This document shows positions 58,721-64,000 of a DNA stretch of 64,000 nt, in pieces. A program made the position numbers and the translations under genes. The first letter of the stretch is position 1. The number at the start of each line of letters is the position of its first letter. The DNA lies in NCBI GenBank assembly GCA_036796975.1, contig DAIRBY010000007.1:1-64000 (forward strand). The letters are read 5' to 3'. This stretch comes from UBA8190 sp003453695. Its GTDB lineage: Bacteria; Actinomycetota; Acidimicrobiia; Acidimicrobiales; UBA8190. Under the pieces are notes generated by a model that saw only the letters and a list, made by a program, of their open reading frames with translations, ran no database searches and was not told the origin of the DNA.

Positions 58721-58889
58721 CTCACCAGGATCTGCCCCGAGGTCCCCGGCGGTTGCCCACCAGGCGCTCGGAGACGTCGGATAGGGACGTGGCCGGCGTT
58801 CCGGCCGACTGACGAGGTTACACGATCGTCACACCCCCGGCCACTGGCTTTTTCCGGGGATGCGCCCCGGCCAGGAGCCCCGCATTGCG

Positions 58890-58915
58890 CCCTCCGGGTG
58901 GGCCGGACCGGAGGG
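58890..58915 (-). terminator. Hairpin after the substrate-binding protein gene
   Basis: CCCTCCGG (58890-58897) and CCGGAGGG (58908-58915) form a perfect 8-bp stem with a 10-base loop, 14 bases beyond the stop of the ABC substrate-binding gene. Confidence 0.5.
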
Positions 58916-58929
58916 TCGACCCGGCTGAT

Positions 58930-60114
58930 TCACAGCGGGGGCAGGACGGGCAGACCTCCGCTCTGCGACCACTCCTGGGACACGACGTAGTGCCCTGAGC
59001 TGTCCACCGTCTCCATGAGGAGCGGCGGATCGTTCCGGTCCCCCGTGCCGGGATTGATGGTGGTCGTCCCCGTGAGCCCGCGGTAGCCGCTCAGGTGGAA
59101 CAGGACGGGATCGACCTTCCGTCCCGACCAGCTCCCAGCCGTCTTCACCGCGCTCGCCAGGGCGCCGAGCGAGTCGTAGGTGAACGTCCCCCACGTGCCG
59201 GGGCTCTCGTTGAACTTCGACTTGTAGCTGGACACGTAGGTGCGGGCGTCGGGGAACTGCTCGGCGGTGGGCACCCCGCTGAACACGCACTTCTGGGCCA
59301 GCGCCAGCGGGACGGTCTTCAAGAACACCGGGCCCTCGGCGGCCAGGCCGTCCACCAGGCAGGTCCCGGGCACGCCCGCGGTGCTGGCCTGCTGGACGAG
59401 CTCTTCGGCCTCGGGGTCGTAGGCCACGAAGTAGACGATGGTGGGGTTCGCCCCCTTCAGGGCGGCCACGGCCGTGCCGAACTGGGTCTGGCCGGTGGTG
59501 ATGGGCTCGAAGGCCACCACCGGCACCTTCGCTGCGGTGAGGAGCGTCTTCACCTGGTCAGCCACGCCGGAGGTGTAGGTGGAGGTGTCGTACACGATGG
59601 CCACCCGTTGGCTGCCCGAGGTCTTCTCGATGGCGGACGCCATGAACGGCGCCACCTGGTAGTCCATGGGCTGGAGGGTGATGCCCATGCCGCTCGTGGT
59701 GTGGTTGCTGGTGAGGCGCACCACGGGCAGGCCGGCCCCGGTGTACACGGGCAGGTCCTTGACGCCCACCGCCGAGTTGTAGGGGCCCACCACAGCCGAG
59801 ATCCCCTTGGCCAGGGCCCTGCGGGCGACGGCCACCGCGGTCGAGGCGTCGGCGCGGTCGTCGATCTGCACCAGCTGGATCGACTTGCCGAGCACACCCC
59901 CGGCGTCGTTGAGCTTGGCCTCCTCCAGCTGGGCAGCGCGCCACATGTCGATGCCGGTGGCGGCCTGCGGGCCGGTCATGGGGCCTTCGATGCCGATCTT
60001 CGCGGTGCCCGGACCGGAGCCGCAGGCGGCGCCGAGCACCCCGCAGACGGCGACCAACGCGACGATTGGCGACCCCCGCCCGATTGCTGGCCACGCCGAC
60101 TTCCAGCCGTCCAT
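58930..60114 (-). CDS. Branched-chain amino acid-type ABC transporter substrate-binding lipoprotein
   Basis: A type I periplasmic-binding fold (LivK/Leu-Ile-Val group), 394 aa. The signal ends in a lipobox LGAAC (Cys31). KIGIEGPMTGPQAATGIDMWRAAQLEEAKLNDAGGVLGKSIQLVQIDD is the standard start of the family, followed by AVVGPYNSAVGV and VAIVYDTSTYTSGVADQVK. No permease or ATPase genes are adjacent, so it is an orphan or works with a distant transporter. The ligand is unknown. Confidence 0.88.
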   Translation of the reverse strand: MDGWKSAWPAIGRGSPIVALVAVCGVLGAACGSGPGTAKIGIEGPMTGPQAATGIDMWRAAQLEEAKLNDAGGVLGKSIQLVQIDDRADASTAVAVARRALAKGISAVVGPYNSAVGVKDLPVYTGAGLPVVRLTSNHTTSGMGITLQPMDYQVAPFMASAIEKTSGSQRVAIVYDTSTYTSGVADQVKTLLTAAKVPVVAFEPITTGQTQFGTAVAALKGANPTIVYFVAYDPEAEELVQQASTAGVPGTCLVDGLAAEGPVFLKTVPLALAQKCVFSGVPTAEQFPDARTYVSSYKSKFNESPGTWGTFTYDSLGALASAVKTAGSWSGRKVDPVLFHLSGYRGLTGTTTINPGTGDRNDPPLLMETVDSSGHYVVSQEWSQSGGLPVLPPL

Positions 60115-60260
60115 CGCCCCTCCCGGCTAGCGCCCTCCCCGCCGCCATGGGGGACTATGTCTTGATTCGGATCCGGGAATGTTCGTGGGCGCGGGCGGTG
60201 GTTGTCAACGGTCCGAGCTCGGCCTTTTCAAGACGGCTGGCGAATGGGCAGAGTTAGGGC

Positions 60261-60662
60261 GTGAACCTTCCTCAGCAGATCACCTTCGTGACCCTCGGCG
60301 TCAGGAACATGCCTGCGCTCCGCCGCTTTTACGTCTCGTTGGGCTGGACAGAGAGGCCAGGGTCCGACGACAACTTCGCTGCATTCGACGCCGGTTCCGT
60401 CCGTCTGGCCCTGTACCCGCTCGGACTCCTCGGCGACGAGGCAGCCCCTGGTGAGCCGGAACCAAGCGAGGGCTGGAACGGAGTCACACTCGGCGTCAAC
60501 GTCGAGTCACCTGATGCCGTCGACCAAGTCTTCGGAAAGGCAACGTCGGTAGGTGCTCGATCTATCGCCGAGCCCATCAAACGGGAATGGGGCGGATACA
60601 CCGGCTATTGGGCCGACCCAGAAGGAAACCGGTGGGAGATCGCCTGGAGTCCTTACCCCTGA
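60261..60662 (+). CDS. VOC-family (glyoxalase/dioxygenase-like) protein
   Basis: A 133-aa paired beta-alpha-beta-beta-beta protein: ITFVTLGVRNMPALRRFYVSLGW and the C-terminal AEPIKREWGGYTGYWADPEGNRWEIAWSP with the Glu metal-ligand position. Typical of small VOC proteins annotated as glyoxalase/bleomycin-resistance-like; substrate unknown. GTG start. It stands alone between the lipoprotein gene and the CDF gene. Confidence 0.88.
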   Translation: MNLPQQITFVTLGVRNMPALRRFYVSLGWTERPGSDDNFAAFDAGSVRLALYPLGLLGDEAAPGEPEPSEGWNGVTLGVNVESPDAVDQVFGKATSVGARSIAEPIKREWGGYTGYWADPEGNRWEIAWSPYP

Positions 60663-60744
60663 TCAGAGCGGGACGCGGCGTCGAGCGTTCTTGCCTGGCA
60701 ACGGCCGTCAGGCCGCTGACGTCCTGTAGTGCAAAGCGGCATGT

Positions 60745-61653
60745 TCAGGATGGTCTGAGTCCCCTGACCTGACCGCTGGCGGTGCCCGAGTGTGGGTCTG
60801 GATCGGCACACACTTCGCACTCCGTCTCCAGGGTGGCGTGCCCGATGTCGAATCGTCGCGAAAGACGTTCCTTGATTTGCTCCACCACGACTTGGGCCTC
60901 CTCCAGGGTGGGATGACCGGCAAGCACCAGATGCGCCGAGAGAAGCAACACGTCGGAGGAGAGGCTCCAGATATGGAGGTCATGGACCTCGCTGACGGCG
61001 TCGCCTTCGTAGATGGCCGACTCAACCTGATGGACGTCGAGACCCTTGGGCGTTGACTCCAACAGCACATCGGCAACTTCACGAAGGAGTCCGGTTGCTC
61101 GATAGCCGATGATCAGTGCGACGACGAGGGCCACGGCCGGATCGAGCCAATACAGCCCACCTGCAAGGAGGATGACCAGCCCGGTGATGGCCACGCAGAT
61201 TCCCGTGGCGGCGTCGGCGGTGGTGTCCAAAAGGATGGTGCGGACGTTCAGATCGTCGTCACCACGGAGGACGAACACGCCGACGAACATCACCCCAGCG
61301 GCAACGGCGCTGATAGCGATCACCGGACCGCCGCGGACCTGGGGCACACCGTGCACCAGCCGTTCGATGGCGACGACGACCACGACCGTCATCACGGCCA
61401 CGACAAGGGCCGCGTTGACCAGAGCGGCGAGGATCGTCGACCGCTCGTAGCCGTAGGACCGGCGGGCGGTGGCCTTCCTGTGCGCCAAGCGGACCGTGAA
61501 CAGGGACAGGGCGATGGCGAGGGCATCGGCCAAGTAGTCGCCTGCGGCGGACAACACTCCCAGGGAGTGAGCCACCAGACCCACGGCGATGAGCCCGGCC
61601 AGCAAGGCGGCGTTGAGGCCGAAGACCACGATGAGTCGCCGTTCCCTCGACAT
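60745..61653 (-). CDS. Cation diffusion facilitator (CDF) transporter
   Basis: Six predicted membrane helices and a cytosolic C-terminal domain (DLHIWSLSSDVLLLSAHL). 302 aa. Metal-site residues are Asp39/Asp43 in TM2 (AAGDYLADA) and Asp143/Asp147 in TM5 (LLDTTADA). CzcD-like zinc exporters have His at the first position of one or both pairs, so an all-Asp site hints at a different preference, possibly Mn (inference). It is divergent from a second cation transporter. Confidence 0.88.
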   Translation of the reverse strand: MSRERRLIVVFGLNAALLAGLIAVGLVAHSLGVLSAAGDYLADALAIALSLFTVRLAHRKATARRSYGYERSTILAALVNAALVVAVMTVVVVVAIERLVHGVPQVRGGPVIAISAVAAGVMFVGVFVLRGDDDLNVRTILLDTTADAATGICVAITGLVILLAGGLYWLDPAVALVVALIIGYRATGLLREVADVLLESTPKGLDVHQVESAIYEGDAVSEVHDLHIWSLSSDVLLLSAHLVLAGHPTLEEAQVVVEQIKERLSRRFDIGHATLETECEVCADPDPHSGTASGQVRGLRPS

Positions 61654-61729
61654 GGGTCAAGCGTAGGCGGATGGCACATCGGCCATAGTCACTGCACGTA
61701 GGGTGAGGAGAACGGATCGCCTCGACGCC

Positions 61730-62314
61730 ATGACACCCACCGACGAACACCTACCGATCCGCCGGGGCTATCTCCTCGAAGGCATCACGCTTGCCTGGAA
61801 CGCCGTCGGAGTCGCCATCCTCGCCGTCGCCGCTGTTGCTGCGCGCTCAGTGGCCCTCGCCGGATTCGGACTCGACTCACTCATCGAAATAGGCGCAAGC
61901 ACCGTTGTCATCTGGGAGCTCTCGGGAACAGGCGAGGAGCGTCAACGCAGAGCGCTGCGCATGATCGGCGTTGGCTTCCTGGCTCTGGCGGTGTACCTGG
62001 CCATCCAAAGCGCCGTCATCCTGGCGGCGAGATACCACCCTCGTCACTCTGTCCTCGGTGTCAGTTGGACTGCGGCCACGGCAGTCGTCATGTTCGCTCT
62101 GGCTTGGGGTAAGGCTTCCACGGGAAGGCGTCTTGGCAATCCCGTGCTGCTCACCGAGGGCAAGGTCACCCTGGTCGACGGCGTGCTGGCGGTGGCCGTC
62201 ATGGCCGGTCTGCTTCTGAACGCTGTGGCGGGATGGTGGTGGGCCGACCCAGCCGCCGCAGTCGTCCTCGTCTTCTATGGCCTGGCTGAGGGCACGGCCG
62301 CACTGCGTGGGTGA
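61730..62314 (+). CDS. Cation transporter, CDF-like without the cytosolic domain
   Basis: A 194-aa membrane protein with five or six helices. The FGLDSLIEIGAS segment and the LVDGVLAVAVMAGLLLNA helix resemble the two metal-site helices (D-x3-E and D-x-x-x) of CDF relatives; the C-terminal metallochaperone-like domain is missing. ATG at 61730 is used; a GTG at 61703 (9 extra residues) is possible and neither has a clear ribosome site. Only 76 bases separate it from the divergent CDF gene. Confidence 0.78.
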   Translation: MTPTDEHLPIRRGYLLEGITLAWNAVGVAILAVAAVAARSVALAGFGLDSLIEIGASTVVIWELSGTGEERQRRALRMIGVGFLALAVYLAIQSAVILAARYHPRHSVLGVSWTAATAVVMFALAWGKASTGRRLGNPVLLTEGKVTLVDGVLAVAVMAGLLLNAVAGWWWADPAAAVVLVFYGLAEGTAALRG

Positions 62315-62368
62315 CTGGTAGAGCCATCCGGGTACGCCGGGACCAAGGCCGGAGGGGATGGCCCCTTG

Positions 62369-62545
62369 CTAGGACTGGGGGCGACGTGAGGCGAAAAAGG
62401 ACTCGACGAGATTCAGCGTCCAGTCCAGGTTGTCCTCGGGGCCGGGGTCTCTGATCTCGTGGCCCGGGGTGTGCCCCCGCGAGGGACCGCCAAGGCTGGC
62501 ATCCGATCCCCGGCCGTCTACTTTCCTCGTCTTGTGGTCGTGCAT
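62369..62545 (-). CDS. Possible small ORF or gene remnant, 58 aa
   Basis: A frame from ATG 62545 to TAG 62369. The C-terminal 30 residues (RDPGPEDNLDWTLNLVESFF followed by ASRRPQS) look protein-like and helical, similar in style to hydrolase C-termini; the N-terminal half is Gly/Ser-rich. No ribosome site is obvious. The rest of 62315-62822 (about 500 bases) holds no other supportable gene. Confidence 0.3.
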   Translation of the reverse strand: MHDHKTRKVDGRGSDASLGGPSRGHTPGHEIRDPGPEDNLDWTLNLVESFFASRRPQS

Positions 62546-62822
62546 GTGCGCCCCCCGGGCTCGCGTCCTGAGCCACAGAGTCCGCCCGTCGGATCAAACC
62601 GTGGACCCCTCCAGGTCAAACGTCGGCCAACAACCACAGCCAAGGGCTACAGGCTCTGCAAGAAGCACGTGGCGGTGCCAGATACTCAGCTCCATCTCCA
62701 TGCCATCCACCCAGATCACCTGGCCGCTTGAGTTCGGGGGACGGCCCCTGAGGGTTCCTCATCACCGCGGCCAGCCGAGCGGAGACCGGTCGGGATCGCC
62801 CCAGTCGAGAGTTAACCGGTTC

Positions 62823-63695
62823 CTAGGTCTGCGTCTTCGACACGGTTCGCAGGATCTCCTCCAAATGATCGACCATCAGCATGTGGCCCTCACCGGGGCA
62901 TTCGTGGAGGTGGGCACCCGGGATACGAGCGGCCTGGAGCCGCGCATGGGAGATGGGCACGTTACGATCCTTGTCGCCGTGCCAGAGATGGACCGGCGTT
63001 GTGATGTCCTCGAGGCGGAAGCCCCAGTCACTGGCGAACAAGGCGAACTCCTGAGCGGCTGCCATCGGGCTCGTGGCAGGCGCACTGCGAGCGTCTTGAA
63101 TGAAGGCTGCCTTGACATCCGGCCGCGAGAGGACGGCGATGTCCGCTTCGGGCAGCTGGCCGGAGCCCGCCTTCAACGCCTGTTCGGGCCAATGACGGAA
63201 CACCGAGCCGGTCAGGGCCATTGGGGGGTACACGAGATACGGGGAGATCCGAGCCAGACGGTTGACGAGTCTGTTCAGAACCATCATCCCCTTCTCAGCT
63301 CCCGGCTCGTCGAGAAGACCGACGCCGCTGACAATCCCCGTCGTCAAGACGCGGTTGGGCAGCTGTCGCGCACAGGCGGCAGCGAAAGGCCCTCCGCCGG
63401 AAAGGCCGACCACGGCGAAGCACTCGACTCCAAGATGATCGGCGAGCCGAACCACGTCGTCCGCCCAGTCGGCCAGTGTGCGGCGCCGTTGGAAGCTGCT
63501 GTGGCCGTAGCCGGGCCGGTCAGGAGCGATGAACCTGACACCAGCCGCAGTGATCGATTCTGCGTCGAACGACACCTGACGACGCGAGCCAGGCGTCCCG
63601 TGAAACACGAACACGACTGGACCGTCAGGGTCGCCCAGCTCCAGCCATGCCATCTCGCGACCATCTGGGAGGTCCAGCACCATCGTGTCGGCCAC
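62823..63695 (-). CDS. Alpha/beta hydrolase
   Basis: 290 aa. VVFVFHGTPGSRRQ carries the oxyanion HG motif, IAPDRPGYGHSS, the nucleophile elbow VVGLSGGGPFAAACA (GLSGG with Ser), the acid region LWHGDKDRNVP and the catalytic His in CPGEGHMLMVD. Typical of small carboxylesterase-like or proline iminopeptidase-like hydrolases; substrate unknown. GTG at 63695 is preferred; ATG at 63683 is possible and the open frame extends to 63830. Confidence 0.87.
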   Translation of the reverse strand: MADTMVLDLPDGREMAWLELGDPDGPVVFVFHGTPGSRRQVSFDAESITAAGVRFIAPDRPGYGHSSFQRRRTLADWADDVVRLADHLGVECFAVVGLSGGGPFAAACARQLPNRVLTTGIVSGVGLLDEPGAEKGMMVLNRLVNRLARISPYLVYPPMALTGSVFRHWPEQALKAGSGQLPEADIAVLSRPDVKAAFIQDARSAPATSPMAAAQEFALFASDWGFRLEDITTPVHLWHGDKDRNVPISHARLQAARIPGAHLHECPGEGHMLMVDHLEEILRTVSKTQT

Positions 63696-63864
63696 GGCAT
63701 GACGATACCGGTCGGGCGTTCGGTCCCTCCGTGGCACCTGGCGCACCGCGGCCGGGAGTGGTCGAGCTCGCTCAGGGCCGATGATCTCGGGCGGGTGCTG
63801 GTCTTGCCAGAGTGGGCGACTCCCGCACATCCCAGGCCCGGAGCTCCTGGGGCATCATGAGAGG

Positions 63865-64000
63865 GTGCCGCCAGAGTGGAAGGGTCGGGCAGCGGACGGT
63901 CGGTACGCAAAGGGACCCCTTGGGCGGTGGCGGCTGAATCGTCGCTGGCGCGCCAAGCGGCGGGCAGTCAGCTGTTCTTTCTGCGGGAAGCCGCAGGCTG
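63865..64000 (+). CDS. Start of a basic protein with a CxxC zinc-finger-like motif, cut by the window edge
   Basis: From a GTG at 63865 the frame reads a very basic N-terminus (LGRWRLNRRWRAKRRAV) and then SCSFCGKPQA, after which the window ends. CSFCGK is the opening of the ClpX-type C4 zinc finger, but also occurs in other small zinc proteins. The call rests on 45 codons only. Confidence 0.45.
   Translation, partial: MPPEWKGRAADGRYAKGPLGRWRLNRRWRAKRRAVSCSFCGKPQA

Overview
The window reads as one chromosomal stretch of a high-GC Gram-positive-type bacterium, most likely an actinobacterium close to Acidimicrobiia. This is inferred from the gene order (a ribosomal cluster running into truA, rplM-rpsI-glmM-glmS-acpS-nnr-alr-tsaEB-rimI-tsaD-groES/EL-guaB3), the abundance of GTG/TTG starts and 1-4 base stop/start overlaps, a mycobacterial Sdh1-like iron-sulfur subunit, a DUF222/HNH protein and a CIRCE-controlled groES-groEL. 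Ten Ns at 53793-53802 show that it is a scaffolded draft assembly.

Layout. 1-10.5 kb is central and one-carbon metabolism: sdhA (5' end cut off) and sdhB on +, then metF-icd-mdh on -, a DUF3048 lipoprotein, and purH-folD on - coupled by a TTGA overlap. 10.5-15.7 kb is accessory: an NRDE protein, a DUF1059 protein, a SnoaL-like gene broken by a TAG, a divergent ArsR-SRPBCC-DUF2834 operon with a clear promoter/operator, a carotenoid-type oxidoreductase, and a SpaA-like surface protein with a strongly folded leader. 15.7-19.4 kb on - holds a stand-alone B12-binding protein, sucC-sucD, purN and an alkyltransferase-like gene. 19.5-25.9 kb holds a DUF222/HNH gene, a methyltransferase, pcrA/uvrD, guaB3 and a CoA-type Nudix hydrolase. 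26-39.7 kb on - is a dense housekeeping block: rplM, rpsI, amino-sugar synthesis (glmM, glmS), acpS, NAD(P)HX repair, alr, a hydrolase, family 4 UDG, the t6A genes (tsaE, tsaB, tsaD) with rimI, then groS-groL. 40.3-41 kb is a decayed VapBC-like toxin-antitoxin locus on +. 41-58.6 kb on - is the S10-spc-alpha cluster from rplC to truA with secY, adk, map, infA and rpoA. 58.9-64 kb is accessory again: a branched-chain-type substrate-binding lipoprotein, a VOC protein, two divergent CDF-type transporters, an alpha/beta hydrolase and the start of a possible zinc-finger gene.

The least expected structure is a set of short tandem repeats at gene junctions. Between adk and map a 17-bp unit is repeated so that adk's stop and three identical six-codon ORFs (MRGPSR) are chained by ATGA overlaps and end exactly on map's ATG. 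At the nnr/alr junction a 10-bp unit likewise triplicates the stop/GTG-start context. Further arrays lie between tsaD and groS (six 17-bp units starting on the tsaD stop codon) and upstream of sucC (2 x 17, 4 x 16, 3 x 15 bp). Other points to check are a CTG start for infA, rpsJ missing upstream of rplC, long acidic tails on L29, L22 and L4, a disrupted rpsC tail at the assembly gap, and mutually exclusive hairpins over the start of the SpaA-like gene. Functions come from motif recognition only; no database search was run.
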